Source: Draconibacterium orientale (GTDB lineage Bacteria > Bacteroidota > Bacteroidia > Bacteroidales > UBA1556). Taken from it: a stretch of DNA of 34,028 bases. The position numbers were made by a program, and so were the translations under genes. The stretch lies in assembly GCA_022736595.1 (NCBI GenBank), contig DZDC01000007.1:1-34028 (forward strand), given 5' to 3'. The stretch's first letter is position 1. The number at the start of each line of letters is the position of its first letter. Below the pieces are notes generated by a model, which was not told where the DNA came from, searched no databases, and saw nothing but the letters and a program-made list of their open reading frames with translations. Below are positions 26,039-33,119 of the stretch, one piece after another.

Positions 26039-26054
26039 TTTAGAAGGTTCTAAA
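26039..26054. promoter_or_regulatory. Perfect 16-base palindrome upstream of the iron-sulfur gene
   Basis: TTTAGAAGGTTCTAAA reads as two seven-base arms around GG (CC on the other strand). It lies between the slyD-like stop and the iron-sulfur gene, 105 bases before the latter. It may be an operator or part of a weak terminator, and no T run follows. Confidence 0.3.
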
Positions 26055-26077
26055 TAACATGGACTCAAACTTGTTGC

Positions 26078-26638
26078 CTAAGCATGACAATTCACCTTTT
26101 CATCGGGACCTGCATCTTGCCATTGGGTAACGTGAATGGCATGCCCCTTCATTATTTCATCAGCTGAGGCTGGGCGCAAACTCAAAACCTTTCCCACAAA
26201 GTACAAATCACGATCGGCTAATGGATGATTGAAGTCGAGTGTCACCATGTCCTCTCCTATCTCAAGGATGCGCCCACTTAACTCATTACCATCAGGATCA
26301 AGCATGGGAATATAATTATCGACTTGAAGCTCTTCTTCAAGCATCTCAGGGTCTTCTATTTGCTCAGTTATTAATTGCTTTTCAATCGTTATCACCATTT
26401 CTGGCAAATAATTCCCATAGGCTTCGGCTTTCGTCAAAAAGAACTTAAAATCTTCTCCTTGATGCAAACCTTCGAGCTTATTTTCAAAATTCTGAAGCAA
26501 AACTTGGGATCCAAAAAGAAATTCAAAGGGGTCCGTTTCCTTCACTTTTTCAATAATTTCACCCTCAAAACTATCTGAAGTAAGGGTAAAAACTATTTCT
26601 GCAACTGTATCATTAGTTAATTTCATATCAAATTTCAT
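26078..26638 (-). CDS. FKBP-type peptidyl-prolyl isomerase, SlyD-like
   Basis: This 186-residue cytoplasmic protein has the SlyD layout. A split FKBP domain (EGEIIEKVKETDPFEFLFG and LLQNFENKLEGLHQGEDF at the start, DMVTLDFNHPLADRDLYFVGKVL at the end) surrounds an insert-in-flap segment at about 70-130. The motif FNHPLA is the SlyD signature. The His-rich metal-binding tail of enterobacterial SlyD is absent, and only a short CHA end remains. Start MKFDMKLTND is used, but the second Met at 26626 is equally possible. A promoter with both elements precedes it. It is divergent from the M23 peptidase gene. Confidence 0.88.
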   Translation of the reverse strand: MKFDMKLTNDTVAEIVFTLTSDSFEGEIIEKVKETDPFEFLFGSQVLLQNFENKLEGLHQGEDFKFFLTKAEAYGNYLPEMVITIEKQLITEQIEDPEMLEEELQVDNYIPMLDPDGNELSGRILEIGEDMVTLDFNHPLADRDLYFVGKVLSLRPASADEIMKGHAIHVTQWQDAGPDEKVNCHA

Positions 26639-26653
26639 TTATAGTATAGATTG

Positions 26654-26686
26654 CAAAGTTAAAACATAAGGCTTAAACCCAACAAA
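26654..26686 (-). promoter_or_regulatory. Promoter of the slyD-like gene
   Basis: On the minus strand TTTG (26686-26683), a 21-base spacer and TAACTTTG (26661-26654) fit the -33/-7 consensus, 16 bases before the gene start. Confidence 0.65.
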
Positions 26687-26763
26687 AAATGCACTAACTA
26701 AAGTCATTTAGATAGGTTGTTGGCAAAAAAAAGCATTTTAAAAATATTGGTTATAATAAAAAC

Positions 26764-26771
26764 TAAATTTG
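26764..26771 (+). promoter_or_regulatory. -7 element of the M23 peptidase gene
   Basis: TAAATTTG fits TAnnTTTG, 31 bases before the ATG at 26802. The nearest TTG upstream is only 14 bases away. Confidence 0.5.
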
Positions 26772-26801
26772 TCGTTTTTCTGAAAATCTCAATTGGAAGT
26801 T

Positions 26802-28034
26802 ATGTTTAGAAGCCACATTAAAATTTTATTCGCTCTTTTTACCTTCATTATTCTACTCACTTCGTGCAATCTAAATCGCGAAAAATATTCCGAAGTTATC
26901 CTTAAGGACAGCTTGGATGACGCGGGCATTTTGAAAAAATTTAATATTCAAACTCGTCATTATGAAGTAATTGAGGAGCAATTAAAAACAGGAGATTCAT
27001 TCTCAAAAATACTCACCGACAATGGAATTGTAGGACTGCAACTTGAAAAGGCCATTTTGGCATGTGACACCTTTCTTGATTTAAATAAGCTCAAGGTTGG
27101 CGACGAATATTTTGTATTCAAACGCAAAGATTCTACCCACATTTGCGATTACATGGTGTATCGCCGAAGTGCCAGAACTTACATAAAGTTTGATTTTAGA
27201 GATAGCATCCAAATGCAATGGATACAACTTCCTGAGCGCATTGACACTTTAGTAAGAGCAGGTAGAATAGAGAGTAGTTTATGGAATGCCATGTCTGACA
27301 AAAAAATGGATCCACGACTTGCCATCGAATTGGCAGATATTTACTCTTGGACAATCGATTTTTATGAACTCCAAAAAGGCGATAGTTTTATAGTGATGTA
27401 CGAAAAACGCTATATCGAAGATGCTTATGTGGGATTGGGAAAGGTTTTAAGTTGTCATTTTATTCATTCGGGCAAAAACTACACCGCCTACCGCTACACT
27501 CAGGATGAATCGACTCAATATTTTGATGCTGAAGGAAATAGCCTACGAAGAGCATTCCTAAAAGCACCGCTTAAATATGGAAGAATCAGCTCACACTTTA
27601 GCAACAGCCGCCTTCATCCGGTATTAAAAATTCGACGCCCCCATCATGGGGTTGACTACGCAGCGCCCACGGGCACGCCAGTGCATAGCATTGGCGACGG
27701 AAGAATTTCTTCTATAGGTAGAAAAGGAGGCTACGGAAAAAGAGTTGAAATAAAACACAACGGAACTTACACCACGGGATATGCCCATCTATCAAATTTT
27801 GCCAAAGGATTGAAACAAGGTGATCGAGTAAGTCAAGGGCAACTCATTGGTTATGTGGGAAGCACAGGTTTAAGCTCGGGACCACATCTCGATTTTAGGG
27901 TATATAAAAATGGGACTCCCATCGATCCACTCAAAATGGAATCGCCAGCCGCAACTCCAATAAATGCACAAAATAAAGCCACTTTTTCGACTTTAGTTAA
28001 CACTTACAACCAGATTTTGTTGGCCAAATATTAA
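26802..28034 (+). CDS. M23-family (LytM-like) peptidase lipoprotein
   Basis: The protein has 410 residues from the ATG at 26802. The ORF track begins at a TTG nine bases earlier, but the ATG gives a standard lipoprotein signal with lipobox LTSC (Cys22). A mixed N-terminal region (about 50-230, including YEVIEEQLKTGDSFSKIL, similar to LysM/OapA-type modules of cell-wall hydrolases) precedes the M23 domain. The M23 domain shows HHGVD (His281 or 282, Asp285) and YAHL (His329). Its last metal-binding motif reads HLDF (His362, Asp364), where the family norm is HLHF. It should act on peptidoglycan from the envelope, unless the substitution makes it inactive. It stands alone, divergent from the SlyD-like gene. 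Confidence 0.88.
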   Translation: MFRSHIKILFALFTFIILLTSCNLNREKYSEVILKDSLDDAGILKKFNIQTRHYEVIEEQLKTGDSFSKILTDNGIVGLQLEKAILACDTFLDLNKLKVGDEYFVFKRKDSTHICDYMVYRRSARTYIKFDFRDSIQMQWIQLPERIDTLVRAGRIESSLWNAMSDKKMDPRLAIELADIYSWTIDFYELQKGDSFIVMYEKRYIEDAYVGLGKVLSCHFIHSGKNYTAYRYTQDESTQYFDAEGNSLRRAFLKAPLKYGRISSHFSNSRLHPVLKIRRPHHGVDYAAPTGTPVHSIGDGRISSIGRKGGYGKRVEIKHNGTYTTGYAHLSNFAKGLKQGDRVSQGQLIGYVGSTGLSSGPHLDFRVYKNGTPIDPLKMESPAATPINAQNKATFSTLVNTYNQILLAKY

Positions 28035-28068
28035 TTAAATATTGATAATTGGCATATCGATGCGTTAA

Positions 28069-28179
28069 ATTTTAAGACGCTTACCCCCATTGTTGTTATT
28101 ATTCATTTTCTACTTTAGCCCTGTTTTTATTGGAATGAATGCAGCCGAATTTGGTACCATTTACCCATTGAAATTTTAG
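28069..28179 (+). other. Short open stretch encoding a hydrophobic, signal-like peptide without ATG start
   Basis: In the 218-base gap before saccharopine dehydrogenase, a 36-codon frame reads LRRLPPLLLLFIFYFSPV and then GMNAAEFGTIY, ending in TAG. It has no ATG at its start and follows a stop codon. It resembles a signal peptide or the beginning of a decayed exported gene. Unproven. Confidence 0.2.
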
Positions 28180-28195
28180 ACTAAAACCCTAATTT

Positions 28196-28237
28196 ATGAG
28201 CCTATTTGAAGGGAATTTTATGCCCTTCAAATCTTAA
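28196..28237 (+). promoter_or_regulatory. Leader hairpin and 13-codon ORF before saccharopine dehydrogenase
   Basis: ATTTGAAGGG (28204-28213) pairs perfectly with CCCTTCAAAT (28223-28232). The hairpin lies inside a short frame, ATG to TAA, encoding MSLFEGNFMPFKS. The frame ends 15 bases before the saccharopine dehydrogenase ATG. No T run follows, so it is not a terminator. Leader-peptide control is possible but unproven, since the frame has no run of Lys codons. Confidence 0.35.
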
Positions 28238-28252
28238 ACAAAACCATCACAG

Positions 28253-29584
28253 ATGACAAGCATTTATATCCTTGGCGCTGGACTCAGTTCCACCGTACTT
28301 ATCAATTATCTTATCGAACATTCTGAAAAATACGATTGGCAAATTGTACTTGGCGATACTGATTTACGATTAGCCCAGAAAAAAGTCAACAAGCATCCTC
28401 GTGCAAAGGCATTTCAATTTGATGTCCTAAACCCATTACAAGTAGAGGAGGTGGCACACAAAGCCGATATCGTAGTAAGTATGTTACCCGCTCGTTTTCA
28501 TGCAATTATTGCTAAATTCTGTATAAAATATAAAAAGAATTTGCTTACCGCATCCTACATTTCTCCAGAAATAGAGGCCATGCAACAAGACGCATTGGAA
28601 GCTGGCATTGGTATTTTTATGGAGTTGGGAGTGGACCCTGGCATCGACCACATGTCGGCCATGAGGGTGATTGATCGGCTGAAAAGCGAAGGAGCGCAAC
28701 TAACCGCATTTTTCTCTGGTACAGGCGGACTAATAGCACCTCAAAGCGATAATAATCCTTGGAATTACAAGTTCACTTGGAATCCCCGCAACGTTGTGGT
28801 AGCCGGTCAGGGCACTTCGATGTACATTGAGAAAGGACAAAACAAATATGTTCCCTACCAACGATTGTTTAAAAATACTTTAACCACCAGCATCGACGAA
28901 TATGGCGACTTTGAGATTTACCCCAATCGCGATTCACTCAAGTACCGGAACGTTTATGGTATTGAAAATATTCCCACCCTTCTAAGAGGTACCATGCGCC
29001 GCAAAGGATATTCTCAAGCTTGGGATGTATTTGTACAGCTTGGCATGACTGATGATACTTACCGAATGGAAAAGCCTGAAAACTTTAGCTTTCGTGATTT
29101 TGTAAATAGCTTCTTACCATACAGCGAGAGCGAAAGTGTTGAGGAAAAACTCAAAACCCAACTTCCAGAATTGATAGATAATACCGTACTAAAAAAACTT
29201 AAGTGGCTTGATATATTTGAAAGCATCTCTGTACCTAAAGAAGCTCAAACTCCCGCACAAATTCTTCAATTCATCCTTGAGCGCAAATGGATACTGGAAG
29301 CTGAGGATAAGGATATGATTGCCATGCAACATCAGTTTGAATATATCAGAGCTAATGGATCCAAAGGAAAATTAATCTCATCCTTGGTTGTGATTGGTAA
29401 GAATCAATCAGAAACTGCAATGGCTATTACTGTGGGAACGCCTTTGGCAATCGCTGTAAAAAAAGTGGCTTTAGGCGAATTTACCCAAAAAGGAGTTCAA
29501 GTACCTGTAAATCCTGAAATGTATTTACCCATTTTGGAAGAGCTGGAACAAATTGGAATAACATTCAACGAAATAGAATCCTAA
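28253..29584 (+). CDS. Saccharopine dehydrogenase family protein (glutamate-forming type)
   Basis: This 443-residue cytoplasmic oxidoreductase has the N-terminal Rossmann motif YILGAGLSSTV, then DIVVSMLPARFH and LTASYISPEIEAM. The central signature GVDPGIDHMSAMRVID and SGTGGLIAP is typical of the family, and the C-terminal substrate domain is complete. The length and segments match LYS9 and the SDH part of the bifunctional LKR/SDH, which oxidise saccharopine to glutamate and aminoadipate semialdehyde in lysine breakdown. No lysine-ketoglutarate reductase gene is next to it. It is transcribed alone with a structured leader and ends before a bidirectional terminator. Confidence 0.88.
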   Translation: MTSIYILGAGLSSTVLINYLIEHSEKYDWQIVLGDTDLRLAQKKVNKHPRAKAFQFDVLNPLQVEEVAHKADIVVSMLPARFHAIIAKFCIKYKKNLLTASYISPEIEAMQQDALEAGIGIFMELGVDPGIDHMSAMRVIDRLKSEGAQLTAFFSGTGGLIAPQSDNNPWNYKFTWNPRNVVVAGQGTSMYIEKGQNKYVPYQRLFKNTLTTSIDEYGDFEIYPNRDSLKYRNVYGIENIPTLLRGTMRRKGYSQAWDVFVQLGMTDDTYRMEKPENFSFRDFVNSFLPYSESESVEEKLKTQLPELIDNTVLKKLKWLDIFESISVPKEAQTPAQILQFILERKWILEAEDKDMIAMQHQFEYIRANGSKGKLISSLVVIGKNQSETAMAITVGTPLAIAVKKVALGEFTQKGVQVPVNPEMYLPILEELEQIGITFNEIES

Positions 29585-29777
29585 TTCTTCAGTACTTTTA
29601 TTCCATCTTAATTGAGTGATGACACGGGGCTAACCAGGGTCAAAACAATATCAACTATAATTGTAAACTAAACCAGAGTACAAGCAACCTTAACCAAAAC
29701 AATGTTGCTGCGCCCCTGACGAAAGTCTTTTGAATTCTTATTAAAGGTAACGACTTGTCAAAGTCAGAACCCTAATC
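29585..29777. other. Gap of 193 bases with no recognised gene
   Basis: Between the saccharopine dehydrogenase stop and the terminator I see no protein frame of note and no tRNA. GCAAC and GTTGC are placed to form one short hairpin. It has GC-richer islands (ACGGGGC, TGCGCCCC) unusual for this genome, but no RNA family could be recognised. Confidence 0.5.
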
Positions 29778-29819
29778 AATCAAAAAAAAGCGAGGAAATT
29801 TCCTCGCTTTTTTTTGATT
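29778..29819. terminator. Bidirectional terminator between saccharopine dehydrogenase and pyrF
   Basis: A perfect 42-base palindrome has a GCGAGG/CCTCGC core, AAA/TTT centre and eight A and eight T on the two flanks. Each strand therefore has a GC stem followed by T8. It lies between the convergent genes and can serve both. Confidence 0.92.
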
Positions 29820-29858
29820 TTAAATTTATTTCAGGAATCAAATCCTGAACAATTGATA

Positions 29859-30728
29859 TTATATCAGCCCTTTTTGACGTAATAAAACCTCCATCTCAAT
29901 TTGTAATTCGCGAGCGTTGTTGGCCGCTTGTTCAGCAAAATCGGTTCCACTGGAAGCGAAAATAATTCCTCGTGATGAATTTACGATTAAGCCACATTGA
30001 TCGTTCATACCGTATTTAGCCACCTCTTCCAAGCTACCACCTTGGGCTCCAACCCCAGGAACAAGAAAAAAGTGGTTGGGCGCATGGGCTCTCACTTTTT
30101 CAAAATATTCGCCCTTGGTGGCACCTATCACATACATCATTTGTTCTTCGGTGGCCCATTCTTGCGATTTTAAAAGAACTCTCTCGTAAAGGAGTTTGAA
30201 TAAAGTGCTATGGATGCCAAAACGCTGCATAGCCTCACCTAAATCGCGACGGGCAGTTTGAAAATCATTTGCACCTTCGTTACTGGTTAAGGCAAGCAAA
30301 ACGACCCAATTTTTTTTGTATTCCAAAAAAGGACTTACCGAATCCACTCCCATGTATGGGGCAACGGTGATTGCATCAAAATGCATATTATCGAAAAAAG
30401 CTTGGGCATACATTTTTGAGGTATTTCCAATGTCGCCACGCTTGGCATCAGCGATGGTAAATACCTCTGGAGCCACTTCATTTAAATATTCTATGGTACG
30501 TTGCAAACTGATCCAACCTGCAGCACCCCGACATTCGTAAAATGCCACATTGGGTTTGTAGCTGATGGTATAGGGCAAGGTGGCATCAATAATCTGCTTA
30601 TTGAATTCAAAAACCGGATCCTCAAAGTTCAGCAGGTGTTTTGGAATCTTATTGATATCCGAATCAAGACCAACACATAAGAAAGACTTCTTCTTACGAA
30701 TCTGTTCAAAAAGTTCGAGACGTGTCAT
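29859..30728 (-). CDS. pyrF: Orotidine 5'-phosphate decarboxylase
   Basis: This 289-residue protein is the longer OMP decarboxylase type (type 2). It converts OMP to UMP, the last step of UMP synthesis. Visible motifs are [10 protein letters not shown] at the start, [10 protein letters not shown], and the catalytic [11 protein letters not shown] with DAKRGD at 94-99. [10 protein letters not shown] and IVNSSRGI form the phosphate-binding end. It follows prfA by 21 bases as the last gene of the purM-prfA-pyrF operon, before a small hairpin and the shared terminator. Confidence 0.96.
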   Translation of the reverse strand: MTRLELFEQIRKKKSFLCVGLDSDINKIPKHLLNFEDPVFEFNKQIIDATLPYTISYKPNVAFYECRGAAGWISLQRTIEYLNEVAPEVFTIADAKRGDIGNTSKMYAQAFFDNMHFDAITVAPYMGVDSVSPFLEYKKNWVVLLALTSNEGANDFQTARRDLGEAMQRFGIHSTLFKLLYERVLLKSQEWATEEQMMYVIGATKGEYFEKVRAHAPNHFFLVPGVGAQGGSLEEVAKYGMNDQCGLIVNSSRGIIFASSGTDFAEQAANNARELQIEMEVLLRQKGLI

Positions 30729-30749
30729 AATATTTTATCTTAAAAAGGT

Positions 30750-31820
30750 TTAACCCATTTGCTCTTTCAGTCGTTCTGCGTTTTCAGCCACAATTAAAGC
30801 ATCAATTATCTCTTGAATAGCTCCATCAATAATAACAGGTAAATTGTAAAGCGTAAGGTTGATGCGGTGGTCGGTGATACGGCCTTGAGGCCAGTTGTAG
30901 GTTCTAATTTTGGCGGAACGGTCACCCGTACTCACCATGGTTTTACGTTTGGATGCAATTACATCCATGTGTTTTTGGTATTCCATTTCGTAGATGCGGG
31001 TACGCAAAACGCCCATGGCTTTGGAAAGGTTTTTCAACTGCGACTTTTCATCTTGGCACGAAACCACAATACCTGTAGGAATATGGGTAAGACGTATGGC
31101 AGAATAGGTTGTATTAACCGATTGTCCACCTGGTCCGGAGCTACAGAAAGTATCCTTACGGATGTCGTTGGGATTGATATCCACATCAAATTCTTCGGCT
31201 TCTGGCAATACAGCCACTGTGGCGGCAGAGGTATGAACCCGACCTTGAGTTTCGGTTTTAGGCACCCTTTGTACACGATGCACACCCGATTCGTACTTTA
31301 AGGTTCCATATACTTCATTACCACTGACATTAAAAACAATTTCTTTATACCCACCCATGGTTCCTTCGGCATAGTCCACGATATCAACTTTCCAACCTTT
31401 ATTTTCGCAATATTTATTGTACATTCTAAAAAGGTCTCCAGCAAAAAGGCTTGCTTCATCTCCTCCTGTTCCTGCTCGTATTTCCATCACGGCATTTTTA
31501 GCATCTTCAGGATCCTTAGGAATCATCAGATATTTGATTTCCTCTTCGAGTTTTTCTTTACGATCAACAAGGATGGCAAGTTCTTCTTTGGCCATATTTC
31601 TAAAATCTTCGTCTTTTTCGTTGGAAATAATATCGCGAGCCGATTCTTCATTGTCGAGCAAGTTTTTATATTCCAAATAAGCTTTGGCCACGGGTTCCAT
31701 CTCGCGATAATCCTTATTGAGTTTAACGAAGCGTTTCATGTCCACAATCACATCTGGATCGGTCATTTGTTCTCCAATTTCGAGCCAGCGGCGGTGTATG
31801 GCGGTGAGTTTATCGAGCAT
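30750..31820 (-). CDS. prfA: Peptide chain release factor 1
   Basis: This 356-residue protein recognises UAA and UAG stop codons. The tripeptide PKT (187-189, PxT form) identifies RF1, since RF2 would have SPF. GGQ, which triggers peptidyl-tRNA hydrolysis, is at 231-233 in [12 protein letters not shown]. The N-terminal coiled-coil domain is complete. It starts nine bases after the purM stop. The methyltransferase gene prmC is not adjacent. Confidence 0.97.
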   Translation of the reverse strand: MLDKLTAIHRRWLEIGEQMTDPDVIVDMKRFVKLNKDYREMEPVAKAYLEYKNLLDNEESARDIISNEKDEDFRNMAKEELAILVDRKEKLEEEIKYLMIPKDPEDAKNAVMEIRAGTGGDEASLFAGDLFRMYNKYCENKGWKVDIVDYAEGTMGGYKEIVFNVSGNEVYGTLKYESGVHRVQRVPKTETQGRVHTSAATVAVLPEAEEFDVDINPNDIRKDTFCSSGPGGQSVNTTYSAIRLTHIPTGIVVSCQDEKSQLKNLSKAMGVLRTRIYEMEYQKHMDVIASKRKTMVSTGDRSAKIRTYNWPQGRITDHRINLTLYNLPVIIDGAIQEIIDALIVAENAERLKEQMG

Positions 31821-31829
31821 AATTTTGTC

Positions 31830-33005
31830 TTATGAATTGTATTTAAAAGTTCCAAATTCCGAGCTAATGGTCAACATTTTCTCTTCAGAGGTTTCGCAAC
31901 GACCAATAATTTGAGCTGGAATATTGAATGATTTTGATATTTCGATGATAGAATTAGCGGTGCCTAGGTCGGTATAGATTTCCATACGATGACCCATATT
32001 AAAGACGCGATACATTTCGCTCCAAGGGGTTTGTGATTCCTTTTGGATGAGGCGAAATAAGGGAGGAACTTCCATCATTTGATCTTTAATAACATGGAGT
32101 TGATCCACAAAATGAAGCACCTTAGTTTGGGCACCCCCTGAACAATGCACCATTCCATCGATGGCATGACGGTGATGATCCAATATTTTTTTAATAACAG
32201 GAGCATAGGTTCGAGTTGGCGAAAGCACCAATTTACCTGCATCTACGCCTTGAATTTCGGTAGAAGAAGTAAGACCTTGTGAGCCTGAATACACCAATTC
32301 CATGGGGACTGCGGGGTCAAAAGTTTCAGGAAAATCAATGGCAATTTGTTTTTCAAAGACATCGTGTCGAGCAGAGGTAAGCCCATTGCTTCCCATGCCT
32401 CCATTGTATTGGGTTTCGTAGGAAGCCTGTCCGTGGCTTGCCAATCCCACAATAACATTACCTGCTTTAATACGCCCATTATCAATAACTTGGTTTCGTT
32501 CGATACGAGCGGTAACGGTGCTATCGACGATGATGGTGCGCACCAGATCGCCAACATCAGCGGTTTCGCCGCCTGTGCTATGGATGCCTATTCCCCACTG
32601 ACGCATTTGTTCCAAAAATTCTTCAGTACCTTCAATAATGGCAGAAATCACCTCCCCTGAAATGAGGTTTTTGTTACGTCCAATGGTGGAGCTCAGCAAG
32701 ATATTATCGGTAACGCCCACGCAAAGTAGATCGTCGAGGTTCATCACTATGGCATCTTGGGCAATCCCTTTCCAAACCGATAAGTCGCCTGTTTGTTTCC
32801 AATAAGCATAAGCGAGAGATGATTTGGTGCCGGCACCATCAGCATGCATCACGATGCAATGGGCAGGACTCCCACTCAAAGTATCAGGCACAATTTTACA
32901 GAAAGCTTTAGGAAACAAGCCTTTATCCAATTTTTTTATGGCTTGATGCACATCCTCTTTAGAGGCTGAAACACCACGAAGGTTATATCTCAATTGATCT
33001 TTCAT
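31830..33005 (-). CDS. purM: Phosphoribosylformylglycinamidine cyclo-ligase (AIR synthase)
   Basis: The 391-residue PurM-type enzyme makes AIR from FGAM with ATP in purine synthesis. It shows LDKGLFPKAFCK, MHADGAGTKSSLAY, the metal-binding region NLDDLLCVG and STGGETADVGD. The residues match the longer Bacteroidota version of AIR synthase. The ORF track starts at a TTG at 33026. I chose the ATG at 33005 (MKDQLRYNLRG) because the TTG lies inside the TACTTTTG -7 element, and the family usually starts near YxxRGVSASKE. It is the first gene of the purM-prfA-pyrF operon. Confidence 0.95.
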   Translation of the reverse strand: MKDQLRYNLRGVSASKEDVHQAIKKLDKGLFPKAFCKIVPDTLSGSPAHCIVMHADGAGTKSSLAYAYWKQTGDLSVWKGIAQDAIVMNLDDLLCVGVTDNILLSSTIGRNKNLISGEVISAIIEGTEEFLEQMRQWGIGIHSTGGETADVGDLVRTIIVDSTVTARIERNQVIDNGRIKAGNVIVGLASHGQASYETQYNGGMGSNGLTSARHDVFEKQIAIDFPETFDPAVPMELVYSGSQGLTSSTEIQGVDAGKLVLSPTRTYAPVIKKILDHHRHAIDGMVHCSGGAQTKVLHFVDQLHVIKDQMMEVPPLFRLIQKESQTPWSEMYRVFNMGHRMEIYTDLGTANSIIEISKSFNIPAQIIGRCETSEEKMLTISSEFGTFKYNS

Positions 33006-33023
33006 GAAGGGTTTTAAGAATTG

Positions 33024-33031
33024 CAAAAGTA
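33024..33031 (-). promoter_or_regulatory. purM operon -7 element
   Basis: On the minus strand TACTTTTG followed by C, 18 bases before the purM ATG, is the same as the typA and DUF4831 elements. No clear -33 TTTG lies at 17-23 bases. Confidence 0.6.
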
Positions 33032-33060
33032 GGCAAAAAATAGAAGCAATGGAAAGCTAT

Positions 33061-33099
33061 AAAAAACAAGGAGAGCATTGCTTTAAGGCAATGCTCTCC
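33061..33099 (-). terminator. Terminator of the OmpA-family gene
   Basis: GGAGAGCATTGC pairs with GCAATGCTCTCC around a six-base loop and is followed on the minus strand by TTGTTTTTT. It lies 20 bases past the OmpA stop and ahead of the purM promoter. Confidence 0.9.
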
Positions 33100-33119
33100 G
33101 TAAATAAAACTAAAATACG

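Noticed and set aside
29778-29819. Long palindrome as an insertion-site or origin element
   Set aside because: The GC core with flanking A8 and T8 between convergent genes is fully explained as a bidirectional terminator.
30867-31301. 144-codon plus-strand ORF opposite prfA
   Set aside because: A shadow frame of the well-identified release factor 1 gene, with no family resemblance.
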